A DNA stretch of 64,000 nt from Hyphomicrobium_A sp963728165 (GCA_963728165.1 CAVSIY010000002.1:558001-622000); one strand, 5' to 3'; shown: positions 53,243 to 64,000, counted from the stretch's first letter. Translations and numbers: made by a program. Notes: generated by a model not told the origin, from the letters alone.

Positions 53243-56148
53243 GCTTCGGCGCCCTCGCCTTCCTCAATCCCTGGCTGCTCGCCGCGCTCGCCACGCTGCC
53301 CGTCATCTATTGGCTGCTGCGCACCGTTCCCCCGCGCCCGCGCCAGGTGACGTTTCCTCCGACCCGCATCCTCATGGGGCTCGAGAACCGGGAGAAGACG
53401 CCCGCCAAGTCGCCCTGGTGGCTGACGCTGATCCGCCTCCTCGCCGCGGCCCTCATCATCCTGGCGTTGGCCGAGCCCGTGCTCAACCCATCGCGCGAGG
53501 CTGCATTGGAGGGCAAAGGCCCCGTCGCCATCCTGGTCGACAACGGCTGGGCCAGCGCCGCCCAATGGAACGAGCGCGCGCGCATGATCGAGCAGGTGAT
53601 CGGGCAGGCCGAGGGCCAGAGCCGCCCCGTCGTCGTGGTGCCGACGGCGCGCGCCGCCAAGACGCTCACCGCCAAGATCGAGGCGCCGGGCGAAGCCCGC
53701 TCGACGGCGGCCGCGCTCGAGCCGCAACCCTTCGCGCCCGACCGGCTCGCTGCCGTCGGTGCGCTCGAGCAAGCGCTCGCAGCCTCCCCCTCGGGAAGCC
53801 CGAGCGTCGTCTGGCTCAGCGATGGCATCGATCATGACGGCAAGGCAGCCGAGGCCCTAGAGCGCCTCAAGGCGCTCGCCAACGGCGGCACCTTCGCGGT
53901 GGTCGAGACCAGCCGCGGCGGCGAGGCGCTCGGGCTATCGGCCGACATCGGCCAGAGCGGAAAGCTCGATGCGCGCATCGTACGTGCGGAGGGCGCACAG
54001 CGCGCCGGCTTCGTGCACGCGTTCTCAGCCCGCGGCCAAAGGCTGGGCGAGGCGCCGTTCGAGCTTGCGGCCGGCAAGCTGACGACGACGGTGCCGCTCG
54101 AGCTGCCGCTGGAGCTGCGCAACCAGGTGGCCCGCGTGGAGATCGCGGGCGAGCGCTCGGCAGGTGCCGTGAGCCTGCTCGACGCACGCTCGCAATGGCA
54201 TCGCGTCGCCCTCATCTCCGGCGAGAGCCGCGAGCAGGCGCAGCCGCTGCTGGCGCCGCTCTACTACATCGAGAAGGCGCTGAAGCCTTACGCCGAGCTC
54301 GTCAAGCCGAAGGGCTCCAACCTCCTCGCCGGCATCCACGACGCGCTGGCGCAGAACGCCACCGTGCTCATGCTGGCCGACATCGGCACGCTGTCGGGCG
54401 AGGCCAAGAAGAAGGTCGAGGACTGGGTGAGACGCGGCGGCGTGCTCGTGCGCTTCGCCGGACCGCGGCTGGAGAACGGCAGCGACGAGCTTCTGCCCGT
54501 TCCCTTGCGCGCCGGCGGCCGCACGCTCGGTGGTGCGCTCTCCTGGTCGACGCCGCAGCCGCTCGCTCCCTTCGAGGACAAAAGCCTGTTCGCCGGGCTT
54601 ACCGCACCCAAGGAGGTCACCATCAACCGCCAGGTGCTCGCCGACCCCGCCATGCTCGGCCCCGATGTCGCCGTGTGGGCGCGGCTGCAGGACGGCACGC
54701 CGCTCGTCACCGCGCGCAAGCTCGGCGAGGGGCAGATCATCCTCTTCCACGTGACGGCCAACTCGGACTGGTCCAACCTGCCGCTGTCGGGGCTGTTCGT
54801 AGAGATGCTGCGGCGCATCTCCGCGCTCGGCACCGGCGTTGCGGATGGCGGCGACGCCACGACCGCTAAAGGCGGCAGCGAGGCCGCGGCCGACGCACCC
54901 GCCGTGCTGCCGCCGCTGCAGACGCTCGACGGTTTCGGCATCCTCAAACCTCCGCCGCCGACGGCGCAGCCGGTGCCCGCAGCGCAGGTCCACGACCTCG
55001 TCCCCAGCCTCGATCATCCGCCGGGCTACTACGGCGCCGGCGCCAGCCCTCGCGCCGTCAACGTGCTGGACGCGAAGAGCACGCTCGCTCCGCTTCCCTC
55101 GCTTCCCGCCGGCGTCGAGCGCATGGGCTACGCCAGCGAAGGCGCCAAACCTCTGAAGTCGTGGCTGCTGCTCGCGGCGCTGGCACTGCTGTTCGCCGAC
55201 ATCTTAGCGGTGATCATCCTGCAGTGGGGCGGCTGGAGCATCGGCCGTTCGCGCACGCGTGCGCCCGCCGCCGCCGCGACCATTGCCGCGCTCCTCCTCG
55301 GCCTCTCCGCCTCGCTCGCAGCGGCGCCTCCCGTTCACGCCCAGCCGGCGCCGGAGATGGCGATGGAAGGCGCGCACAGCATCTCCGCTGCCGACGAGCG
55401 CGCGATCGAGGCGACGAGCAAGGTGACGCTCGGCTACGTGATCACCGGCGACCCACAAGTCGACGAGATCAGCCGCCTCGGGCTCGACGGCCTCGGCCGG
55501 CTGTTGGCGGTGCGCACCGCGGTTGAGCCCGGGCGCCCCATGGCCGTCAATATCCTCACCGACGAGATCGCGTTCTTCCCGGTGCTCTACTGGCCGGTGC
55601 TGCCCGACGCCAAGGCGCTGCCCGAGGCGACGCTGGCCAAGATCGACGCCTACATGAAACAAGGCGGCCTCATCGTCTTCGACACGCAGGACTACGGGCG
55701 GGGAACGGCCGCCGGCGGCTCGATCTCCGGCCCGGGCGAGGCAGCCCTGCAGCGCATCCTCGGCCACCTCGACGTGCCGCGCTTGGAGCCGGTCCCGGAG
55801 AACCACGTGCTCACCAAGGCGTTCTATCTGCTGCGCAACTTCCCCGGCCGCTGGGATGGCGGCCAGCTGTGGGTCGAGGCGCAGGAGGACACCGGCAGCT
55901 CGAGCCACGAGCGCAAGGCGCGCGTCTCCGACGGCGTCACCTCCATCATCGTCACCCCCAACGACCTGGCGTCCGCCTGGGCGCTCGATGAGAGCGGGCG
56001 TCCGCTCTATCCGACGGTGGGCGGCGGCGAGGACCAGCGCGAGATGGCGTTCCGCACCGGCATCAACATCGTGATGCACGCGCTCACCGGCAACTACAAG
56101 GCCGACCAGGTGCACGTGCCGGCGCTTCTGGAGCGGCTCGGCCAATGA
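53239..56148 (+). CDS. BatA-N-terminal / DUF4159 membrane protein
   Basis: 969 residues. The N-terminal BatA segment (FLNPWLLAALATLPVIYWLLRTVPPRPRQVTFPP) has two TM helices (about 8-26 and 62-80). It is followed by a VWA-like periplasmic or cytosolic region beginning GPVAILVDNGWAS. A TM at ~640-660 and a second hydrophobic run at ~673-690 precede the C-terminal DUF4159 domain (about 715-969, LGYVITGDPQVDEISRLGLDGLGRLLA, IVFDTQDYGRG, MHALTGNYKADQVH). This domain order is typical of Rhizobiales. It probably assembles with the MoxR/DUF58 pair in the inner membrane. Confidence 0.9.
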   Translation: MSFGALAFLNPWLLAALATLPVIYWLLRTVPPRPRQVTFPPTRILMGLENREKTPAKSPWWLTLIRLLAAALIILALAEPVLNPSREAALEGKGPVAILVDNGWASAAQWNERARMIEQVIGQAEGQSRPVVVVPTARAAKTLTAKIEAPGEARSTAAALEPQPFAPDRLAAVGALEQALAASPSGSPSVVWLSDGIDHDGKAAEALERLKALANGGTFAVVETSRGGEALGLSADIGQSGKLDARIVRAEGAQRAGFVHAFSARGQRLGEAPFELAAGKLTTTVPLELPLELRNQVARVEIAGERSAGAVSLLDARSQWHRVALISGESREQAQPLLAPLYYIEKALKPYAELVKPKGSNLLAGIHDALAQNATVLMLADIGTLSGEAKKKVEDWVRRGGVLVRFAGPRLENGSDELLPVPLRAGGRTLGGALSWSTPQPLAPFEDKSLFAGLTAPKEVTINRQVLADPAMLGPDVAVWARLQDGTPLVTARKLGEGQIILFHVTANSDWSNLPLSGLFVEMLRRISALGTGVADGGDATTAKGGSEAAADAPAVLPPLQTLDGFGILKPPPPTAQPVPAAQVHDLVPSLDHPPGYYGAGASPRAVNVLDAKSTLAPLPSLPAGVERMGYASEGAKPLKSWLLLAALALLFADILAVIILQWGGWSIGRSRTRAPAAAATIAALLLGLSASLAAAPPVHAQPAPEMAMEGAHSISAADERAIEATSKVTLGYVITGDPQVDEISRLGLDGLGRLLAVRTAVEPGRPMAVNILTDEIAFFPVLYWPVLPDAKALPEATLAKIDAYMKQGGLIVFDTQDYGRGTAAGGSISGPGEAALQRILGHLDVPRLEPVPENHVLTKAFYLLRNFPGRWDGGQLWVEAQEDTGSSSHERKARVSDGVTSIIVTPNDLASAWALDESGRPLYPTVGGGEDQREMAFRTGINIVMHALTGNYKADQVHVPALLERLGQ

Positions 56149-56158
56149 GGATTTGCGC

Positions 56159-58282
56159 ATGAGCTGGTCGATCGATTTCGCGCCGGTGCTGCCCGCTCCC
56201 CTGTTCTGGGGCGCGGTCGCGATCGCGATTGTGCTCGTCGGCTATCTTTTGGTGCGCCGCTCGCGCGGCGCGGTCCTGCGCGCCGCAGCGCTCGCCGCCA
56301 TCATCGCCGCGCTCGCCAACCCGACGCTGCGCGAGGAGCAGCGCGAGAGCCTCGCCAACGTGGCAATCGTCATCGTGGACGAGAGCGCCAGCCAGACGTT
56401 GGGCAACCGCAAGGCGCAGACCGCGGCCGTCAAGGCCGCGCTGGAGGCCAAGCTCAAGAAGATCCCCAACCTCACCGTGAAATGGGTGCAGGCCTCGCGC
56501 CCCGGCGCCAAGACCACGCCCGGCACGCTGCTCTTCGCCGACCTCAACAAGGCGCTCGCCGACACCCCGCCCGACCGGCTCGCCGGCGTGATCCTGCTGA
56601 CCGACGGCGAGGTGCACGACGTGCCCAAGCAGGCCGCGGCGCTCGGCTTCGATGCGCCCGTGCACGCGCTTCTGACGGGCGCGCCCGACGAGTTCGACCG
56701 CCGCATCCAGGTCCTCAAGGCGCCGCGCTACGGCATCGTCGGACAGTCGCGCGACATCGAGGTCAGCGTGCGCCAGACCGGCAAGGACGACGATGCGGCC
56801 GCGCCCGTCACCCTGAATGTGCGCCGCGAGGGGCGCCCCGACGAGCGCATCACCACCTCCATCGGTCATCCGGTCAAGATCGAGATGCCGTTCCCGCACG
56901 CCGGGCAAAACATCCTCGAGGTCGAGCTCGACACCGCGCCGGGCGAGCTCACACCTGCCAACAACCGCGCGGTGATCGCGGCCGAGGGCGTGCGCGAGAA
57001 CCTGCGCGTGCTCTTGGTCTCCGGCGAGCCGCACGCGGGCGAGCGCACCTGGCGCAACCTGCTGAAGTCGGACGCCGCCGTCGATCTGGTGCATTTCACC
57101 ATTCTGCGCCCGCCCGAGAAGCACGACGGCACGCCGATCAACCAGCTCTCGCTCATCGCCTTCCCCACGCGCGAGTTGTTCTCGGAGAAGATCAACGAGT
57201 TCGACCTCATCATCTTCGACCGCTACCAGCACCGCGGCCTGTTGCAGCTGCCCTACTACGACAACATCGCGCGCTACGTGGAGGACCACGGCGGCGCGCT
57301 GCTGGTGGCGGCCGGCGACGACTATGCCGGCAGCATGAGCCTCTTCCGCACGCCGCTGTCTCCGGTGCTGCCAGCGATCCCGACGGGCCGCGTGCTGTCG
57401 GAGCCGTTCAAGGCCAAGCTCACGGCCGACGGGCGCAAGCACCCCGTCACCGAGGAATTGCCGGGAGCGGGGACGGCGACGACGCCGCCCACGTGGGGCC
57501 GCTGGTTCCGCCAGGTCGAGGTGCAGCCCGAGCACGGGCGCGTCCTCATGGACGGCGCCGAGAACGAGCCCCTCCTCATCCTCGACCACAAGGGCAAAGG
57601 CCGCGTCGCCCTCCTCACCTCCGACCAGGCGTGGCTGTGGGCGCGCGGCTACGAGGGCGGCGGCCCGCACAGCGATCTGCTGCGGCGGCTGTCGCACTGG
57701 CTGATGAAGGAGCCGGACCTGGAGGAGGAGCGACTGATCGCGACCGCCAAGGGCCTGAAGCTCACGCTCGAGCGCCGCTCCATGGAGGACAACGTCGGCC
57801 CCGTCACCTTGTCGGCGCCGGGCGGCGAGACCTCGCAAGTGACGCTGGAGCCGGCCGGTCCCGGCATCTGGCGCACGACCGTCGATGTGAAGATCCCCGG
57901 GCTCTACAAGGCCCAGATGAAGTCGGATACGGGCGAGCTCACGGCCGTGGCGCACGCCGGCATCGACGATCCCATCGAGATGAGCGAGGTGACGGCCACC
58001 GACAAGAAGCTGCAGCCGATCATCGACGCCACCGGCGGCGGCGCCTTCTGGACCAGCGCCTCGGCGGCGGCGGCGCGCCAAAACCCCTCCTCCGTCGACG
58101 TGCCGCGCGTCTCCATGCTGTCGGGGGCGAAAGTGCTGGCGGGCTCGGGCTGGCTGGGCTTGAAGGACCGCGAGGCCTACGTGACCCGCGGGGTGAAGCT
58201 GACGCCGATGTTCACCGGCTTCACGGCGCTGTCGGCGCTTTTGCTGCTGATCGCGATGGCCTGGTGGCGCGAAGGCCGCTGA
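56159..58282 (+). CDS. VWA-like membrane protein of the MoxR operon
   Basis: 707 residues from the ATG at 56159 (GAGGA upstream; a TTG at 56153 is also open). Two N-terminal TM helices (about 13-30 and 38-54) lead to a VWA-like domain with a DESASQTLG MIDAS-type loop and LTDGEVHD. A middle region (LRVLLVSGEPHAGERTWRNLL... FDLIIFDRYQHRGLL) resembles a glutamine-amidotransferase-like fold, with VTEELPGAG and MDGAENEPLLILDHKGKGRVALL. A C-terminal TM at ~684-702 ends it. It closes the operon and likely forms one complex with the other three products. Confidence 0.85.
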   Translation: MSWSIDFAPVLPAPLFWGAVAIAIVLVGYLLVRRSRGAVLRAAALAAIIAALANPTLREEQRESLANVAIVIVDESASQTLGNRKAQTAAVKAALEAKLKKIPNLTVKWVQASRPGAKTTPGTLLFADLNKALADTPPDRLAGVILLTDGEVHDVPKQAAALGFDAPVHALLTGAPDEFDRRIQVLKAPRYGIVGQSRDIEVSVRQTGKDDDAAAPVTLNVRREGRPDERITTSIGHPVKIEMPFPHAGQNILEVELDTAPGELTPANNRAVIAAEGVRENLRVLLVSGEPHAGERTWRNLLKSDAAVDLVHFTILRPPEKHDGTPINQLSLIAFPTRELFSEKINEFDLIIFDRYQHRGLLQLPYYDNIARYVEDHGGALLVAAGDDYAGSMSLFRTPLSPVLPAIPTGRVLSEPFKAKLTADGRKHPVTEELPGAGTATTPPTWGRWFRQVEVQPEHGRVLMDGAENEPLLILDHKGKGRVALLTSDQAWLWARGYEGGGPHSDLLRRLSHWLMKEPDLEEERLIATAKGLKLTLERRSMEDNVGPVTLSAPGGETSQVTLEPAGPGIWRTTVDVKIPGLYKAQMKSDTGELTAVAHAGIDDPIEMSEVTATDKKLQPIIDATGGGAFWTSASAAAARQNPSSVDVPRVSMLSGAKVLAGSGWLGLKDREAYVTRGVKLTPMFTGFTALSALLLLIAMAWWREGR

Positions 58283-58402
58283 TCGCGCCCTAATTCCCCG
58301 CAATCCCCTTCGACTTCCGGGCGGCGCCGCGCGCGGTTTGCGCCGGCCAACGACTCGCCTAGCGTTGCTCTGCGAAACCGAGCAGCTGCATGGGACGTCG
58401 GC

Positions 58403-59922
58403 ATGAGCCTTCTTTACCGCATCGTCTACGCCGCCCACGCCAACGGCACGCACCATAAGCTCGCGCTCGATGCGCTGAGCCTCGTGCGAGGGCCCGACGC
58501 CGAGCGCTGGCAGAACCTCTTCCTCAAGCACGCCCAGGTCTATCTCGAAGGCTCCAAGGCGCCGGACAAGGTCTTCAAGGATTTCAAGAACCACGTCCTG
58601 CACGTGCGCGACAACTACTGGGGCGGCGCGCCGGAAAAGGCGCAAGTGTGGTACGGCCGGCTGCTGGAGGCGCTGCACCGGGAGGTTTGGAGCGATGCCG
58701 CCTACGCCGCCGGCGTCCTGAGTCACTACTACACCGATCCCGTACAACCCTTTCACACCGCGCAGACGGAAGCGGAGAACGCCATCCACCGCGCCACCGA
58801 GTGGAGCATCAGCCGCTCCTACGACGCGCTGGCAAAGCTCGGGCGCGAGACGCTGGCGCACATCGAGGTGGCGGTGCCGCCGGGCGAGAGCTGGCTGAAA
58901 GAGATGGTCTGCCGCGGTGCCGAGACGTCCAACCGCTCTTACGAGAAGCTCATCGCCCATTACGACATTCATCGCGGCGCCGTCGATCCACCCGCAGGCC
59001 TCGATGCGACCGCGCGCGCACTCGTCGCCGAGCTTCTCATCTACGCCGCGAGCGGTTTCGCCCGCATTCTCGAGCGCGCGTTTGCCGAAAGCCGCGTGAG
59101 CCCGCCCGCGGTCTCCCTGACGGTTGCGACCTTCATCGCATCGTTGCAGATGCCCTCGAAGTGGATCGAGAAGCGCCTCACCGACGCGCAAGACCGCGCC
59201 GTCGTCCGCAGCATGTACGAGGAGCTGCAGGAGACGGGGCGCGTCGAGGCGACGTTGCCTGAGGACGACCGCGTGGTTCGCGACCTCTATGACTTGGAGG
59301 TGGAAGGACCGCGCGCCGACCAGCAGGCCGCCGCGCGCGTAAAGCGCGTCGCAAAGGCGGACACCGCAGCGATGGCGCCCGCCGCTCCCAAGGCACCGGC
59401 GCCCAAAGTATCGGCGCCCAAGACACCGGCTCCCAAGATTCGCCGCCCAAGGTATCTGCGCCCAAGGCGCCGGCTCCCAGAGTATCGGCGCAGCGCATCT
59501 ACCTCGCAGCCTCGGACGATCTCGAGGCGGCGCCGTCCATCGGACCGCGCTCGGCCGAATGGTTCGCCGAGATCGGCATTTTCACGGTCGGGGAGTTCCT
59601 CGCCGCCGAGCCGGCAAAGACGGCCGAAGCGCTCGGCCAACGCGGCGGCATCACCGCAGAGACCTTACGCCTGTGGCAGGAGCAGGCGCGCCTCGTCATG
59701 GACGTGCCGGGCTTGCGCGGCACGCACGCGCAATTGCTCGTCGGCGCGGGATATCACGATGCCGCCGCCGTTGCCGCGGCCGACGAAGTTGGACTTTGTG
59801 CCGCCGTTCTGCGCTTTGCCGCCTCGGCGGACGGCCAGCGCGTCCTGCGCAAAGGCGAGCCGCCAGTTGCCGATAAGATCAGAAGTTGGATCGACAGCGC
59901 GGCAACACGGCTCGCTGCATAA
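58403..59922 (+). CDS. Zinc-dependent phospholipase C-like protein joined to DUF4332 (one frame change)
   Basis: About 506 residues if one missing base near 59437 is restored. Residues 1-300: AHANGTHHKLALDALSL, FLKHAQVYLEGSKAPDKVFKDFKNHVL, AAYAAGVLSHYYTDPVQPFHTAQTEAENAIHRATEW, the His/Asp pattern of Zn-dependent phospholipase C. A linker of APKV/SAPK/TPAPK repeats (about 330-365) contains the frame change. The C-terminal part (DDLEAAPSIGPRSAEWFAEIGIFTVGEFLAAEP to IDSAATRLAA) is a DUF4332 helix-hairpin-helix domain. No signal peptide is seen, so a true lipase role is doubtful. It lies 120 bases after the MoxR operon, same strand. Confidence 0.75.
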
Positions 59923-60008
59923 CACCCTTTCGCCTGTTGCCGCACTCGCGTCGGCGGGCCACACTCCCCGCGCAAAAATCAAAATGATTGCATCCGGGGA
60001 GACCATCC

Positions 60009-60398
60009 ATGGACACGTCGCTGTTTCTCGCCAAGCTGTTGGGGCCGATCTTCTTGTCGATCAGCGCCGCCATGCTGATCAATCAAGACAACATGCGCGA
60101 CATGGCCAAAGATTTCCTCGAGCACCGCGGCCTCATCTTTCTCACCGGCGTATTATCGCTGCTGGGCGGCCTCGCCATCGTCTTGACGCACAACGTGTGG
60201 GAGTTGCGCTGGACCGTGATCATCACGATCTTCGGCTGGCTCCTGGTGATCGGCGGCATCTTCCGCATCGTCTTTCCCGATAGCGTCAAGTCGATCGGAC
60301 AGTCGATGCTGCACAAGAGCGGCGTGTTCACGGCGAGCGGCATCGTGCAAGGCCTACTCGGCGCCTGGCTCTGCTACGTCAGCTACATGGGCGTGTAA
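60009..60398 (+). CDS. Small four-TM membrane protein (paralogue 1)
   Basis: 129 residues from the ATG at 60009 (GGGGAGA upstream). Four hydrophobic segments: LLGPIFLSISAAMLI, LIFLTGVLSLLGGLAIVLTHNVW, WTVIITIFGWLLVIGGIFRIVF and SGIVQGLLGAWLCYVSYMGV. The central LTHNVWELRWTVIITIFGWL matches the paralogue encoded at 60650-61042 (TYHNVWEWRWPVIITILGWL). No named family comes to mind beyond 'hypothetical membrane protein'. It stands before the TPP riboswitch and so is outside its control unless transcripts read through. Confidence 0.82.
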   Translation: MDTSLFLAKLLGPIFLSISAAMLINQDNMRDMAKDFLEHRGLIFLTGVLSLLGGLAIVLTHNVWELRWTVIITIFGWLLVIGGIFRIVFPDSVKSIGQSMLHKSGVFTASGIVQGLLGAWLCYVSYMGV

Positions 60399-60459
60399 GG
60401 CCTTCCCTATCGACTTTTGCGCACTTGCACGACGTGCACGGAGGGCGCAAAGTGGTGGC

Positions 60460-60560
60460 GTTCCGAGGGGCGCCGGAGGCATCCGGCTGAGATCGTGCTG
60501 AAGCCTGAGCGCGAGCACCCTTAGAACCTGATCCGGGTCATGCCGGCGAAGGGACGGGAC
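60460..60560 (+). promoter_or_regulatory. TPP riboswitch (THI element)
   Basis: All conserved TPP aptamer elements are present in order: P1 strand GTTCCG, AGGGGCGCC, CCGGCTGAGA, ACCCTTAGAACCTGATCCGGGT, ATGCCGGCGAAGGGA, then the closing P1 strand CGGGAC. The AACCTGATC and GGCTGAGA blocks bind thiamine pyrophosphate. It should repress the downstream genes when TPP is plentiful. A hairpin CGCCCC...GGGGCG at 60599-60618, ahead of the ribosome-binding site (GAGGAGAG) of the next gene, may be the expression platform. The first regulated gene is a small membrane protein, followed by thiC. Confidence 0.93.
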
Positions 60561-60649
60561 TACCAGGCAACGTCTTTTCGCCCGCAGGCTCGCCGTTCCG
60601 CCCCTTCTGCGAGGGGCGCAATCCCGCCTGCAGCGCGAGGAGAGACACC

Positions 60650-61042
60650 ATGGAAACGTCCGTCCTTCTGGCAAGGATCATCGGCCCGCTGCTCATCGTG
60701 GTCGGCGCCGGCATTTTCATCAATCTCGAGCACTACCGCCGCCTCGTCGTCGACTTCGGAGCCAGCCCGCTCTCGATCTACATGGCGGGAACCACGGCGC
60801 TACTCTTGGGTTTGCTCATCGTCACCTACCACAACGTGTGGGAATGGCGCTGGCCCGTCATCATCACCATCCTCGGCTGGCTCATCCTGATCAAAGGCGC
60901 GGTGCGCGTCGTGGCGCCCAAGCTCGTGGCGGAGCGGTCCGGGCGCTACGGCCGCAACACCAACGTGGTGATGACGAGCGCCATCGTCACCTTGGTGCTC
61001 GGCGCCGTCCTCACCTATTTCGGCTACGTACCCTCTGCTTAA
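60650..61042 (+). CDS. Small four-TM membrane protein (paralogue 2), TPP-riboswitch-controlled
   Basis: 130 residues starting METSVLLARIIGPLLIVVGAGIFI, with GAGGAGAG upstream. Four TM segments; the third contains YHNVWEWRWPVIITILGWLILIKG. It is about 90 bases after the TPP riboswitch and 24 bases before thiC, so it should be thiamine-repressed and cotranscribed with thiC. It is a paralogue of the protein at 60009-60398. It has no resemblance to the known thiamine transporters ThiT, ThiXYZ or PnuT, so a role in thiamine or HMP handling is a hypothesis only. Confidence 0.85.
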   Translation: METSVLLARIIGPLLIVVGAGIFINLEHYRRLVVDFGASPLSIYMAGTTALLLGLLIVTYHNVWEWRWPVIITILGWLILIKGAVRVVAPKLVAERSGRYGRNTNVVMTSAIVTLVLGAVLTYFGYVPSA

Positions 61043-61066
61043 GCGCATCCCCATGCGAGGCTCGCC

Positions 61067-63111
<2,045 letters not shown>

Positions 63112-63217
63112 GCCGGCTTCGCTGGCAGTTTGTTCGAAGGAAACCTTCGCGATCTCCAATTTCGCCATGATCGCGGGCGACCAACGGTCAACGAGAAACC
63201 CCCGGGGGAACAACAAG

Positions 63218-63763
63218 ATGACACGCCTCGCCGCACTCGCCTTCCTGTGCCTCGCGACCCTGCTGACCGCACCGCCTGCCGCCCGCGCCGGCTCCGCGCA
63301 CGAGATCGACGCCGGCGTCGACCACACGCTCGACCGCTTCTTCTACAAGATCCGCGGCGCGCACGAGCTCGCGCGTAAGGCCGTCGGCATCCTCGTGTTC
63401 CCATCGATCGTCAAAGCGGGCTTCGGCTTCGGCGGCGAGTACGGCGAAGGCGGCTTGCGCATCCGCGGCCGCACCGCCGACTACTACAACATCGTCTCCG
63501 CCTCGTTCGGCTTCCAGCTCGGCGTGCAGGAGCGCTCGGTCATCATCATGTTCATGACGCCCGAGGCGCTCGATCAGTTCCGGCACACGCACGGATGGAA
63601 GGTCGGTGTCGACGGCTCGATCGCCTTCATCACGCTCGGCGTCGGCGGCTCGATCGATACCAACAAGATCACGAGCCCGGTCATCGGCTTCATCCTCGAC
63701 CCCAAGGGCCTCATGTATAACCTGACGCTGGAAGGCTCGAAGATCAGCCGCATTCATCCGTGA
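63218..63763 (+). CDS. Secreted SYLF/YSC84-family protein
   Basis: 181 residues from the ATG at 63218 (GGGGGAA upstream). Signal peptide (AALAFLCLATLLTAPPAARAG). The domain begins RFFYKIRGAHELARKAVGILVFPSIVKAGFGFGGEYGEGGLRI and continues DYYNIVSASFGFQLGVQERSVIIMFM and VGVDGSIAFITLGVGGSID, the Ysc84/SYLF pattern, which binds phosphoinositide lipids in eukaryotes. In bacteria the proteins are periplasmic and of unknown role. A longer open frame upstream overlaps the end of thiC and is non-coding. Confidence 0.86.
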   Translation: MTRLAALAFLCLATLLTAPPAARAGSAHEIDAGVDHTLDRFFYKIRGAHELARKAVGILVFPSIVKAGFGFGGEYGEGGLRIRGRTADYYNIVSASFGFQLGVQERSVIIMFMTPEALDQFRHTHGWKVGVDGSIAFITLGVGGSIDTNKITSPVIGFILDPKGLMYNLTLEGSKISRIHP

Positions 63764-63781
63764 GGCGCGGAAACAAACCTC

Positions 63782-64000
63782 TTAGAGGGACCGGTCGCGC
63801 TTGACCGGCAGCGGCGGCTTGGCGGCGGGCATTCGCGGTAGCCGAACTTGTCGATCAGCGTGGCGCCCTTCATCGTGAAGTACTGCCTCGAATCCACGTG
63901 ATGCCCGTCGAGCAGATAGCGCCTGAGCTTCGGCTTGTAGGCAGCGAGCATCGCGCGCGTCGATGAGGAGTTGCGCACCCACTTGTGCGTCTTAGCGTCG
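63782..64000 (-). CDS. Partial gene, unknown protein (one frame change)
   Basis: The C-terminal ~73 residues of a protein that enters from beyond the window edge: DAKTHKWVRNSSSTRAMLAAYKPKLRRYLLDGHHVDSRQYFTMKGATLIDKFGYRE, then, after one missing A near 63832, MPAAKPPLPVKRDRSL and TAA at 63782-63784. The composition and codon use look genuinely coding. No family recognised. The C-terminus is basic and Pro-rich. Confidence 0.6.

Noticed and set aside
56084..59191. A 1035-codon open frame on the minus strand
   Set aside because: Antisense to the DUF4159 end, the VWA-like and the phospholipase-like genes, all of which have clear family motifs. The frame shows none.

Overview
The window is about 64 kb of dense, high-GC chromosome from an alphaproteobacterium, most likely in Hyphomicrobiales (Rhizobiales). 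The support is a suf operon headed by an Rrf2/IscR-type regulator, a complete Aap general amino-acid ABC transporter, Usg, DUF6481, DUF3309 and TfoX-like proteins, and a MoxR-DUF58-BatA/DUF4159 operon. I see no prophage, transposase, CRISPR array, rRNA or tRNA. It reads as core and shell chromosome rather than an island. The family cannot be fixed from the sequence alone.

Layout. 0-9.7 kb: the 3' end of parE, two unrelated cysteine-cluster proteins, a cold-shock protein, a DHA2 drug exporter with a C-terminal winged-helix-like extension, a DUF3309 peptide, an alpha/beta hydrolase paired with a Kir-like membrane protein, and a DUF2254 protein. 9.6-14.9 kb: a fatty-acid desaturase, an RhlE-like RNA helicase, cytochrome b561, TfoX-like and DUF924 proteins. 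14.9-22.7 kb: the Fe-S assembly operon, transcribed leftward as iscR, cysteine desulfurase, sufB, a small membrane protein, sufC, sufD, sufS, sufT, sufA, with an Irr-box-like palindrome upstream. 23-36.3 kb: hydrolase, M28 peptidase, anmK, tyrS, a large AsmA-like envelope protein, Bcp peroxiredoxin, a bactofilin and an SbcD/SbcC-like pair. 36.4-43 kb: an FAD oxidoreductase, two DUF2147 secreted proteins, a membrane adenylate cyclase carrying a 2Fe-2S domain, and a putative outer-membrane protein. 43-47 kb: aapPJQM. 47-51 kb: an acetyltransferase, three small exported proteins, MarC, Usg and DUF1285. 51.3-59.9 kb: MoxR, DUF58, BatA/DUF4159 and a VWA-like membrane protein, then a phospholipase C-like protein joined to DUF4332. 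60-63.1 kb: two paralogous small membrane proteins, a TPP riboswitch and thiC. 63.2-64 kb: a SYLF protein and a partial gene.

Two sequence-level themes stand out. First, a family of palindromic repeats with nearly identical 12-bp arms occurs at three places. One copy, a 117-bp (39-codon) element, sits in frame inside thiC. Second, at least fourteen single-base frame changes interrupt otherwise well conserved genes: the helicase, a desulfurase, anmK, the SbcC- and SbcD-like genes, the cyclase, the outer-membrane protein, the phospholipase, thiC and the last gene. Ten look like one extra base and four like one missing base. This suggests consensus errors in the sequence more than real gene decay, and it creates an illusory SbcD-SbcC fusion.

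No clearly new multi-gene defence or metabolic system was found. The candidates most worth following are the riboswitch-controlled small membrane protein cotranscribed with thiC, the palindromic insertion in ThiC, the Kir-like protein with a degenerate selectivity filter, and the redox-domain adenylate cyclase.
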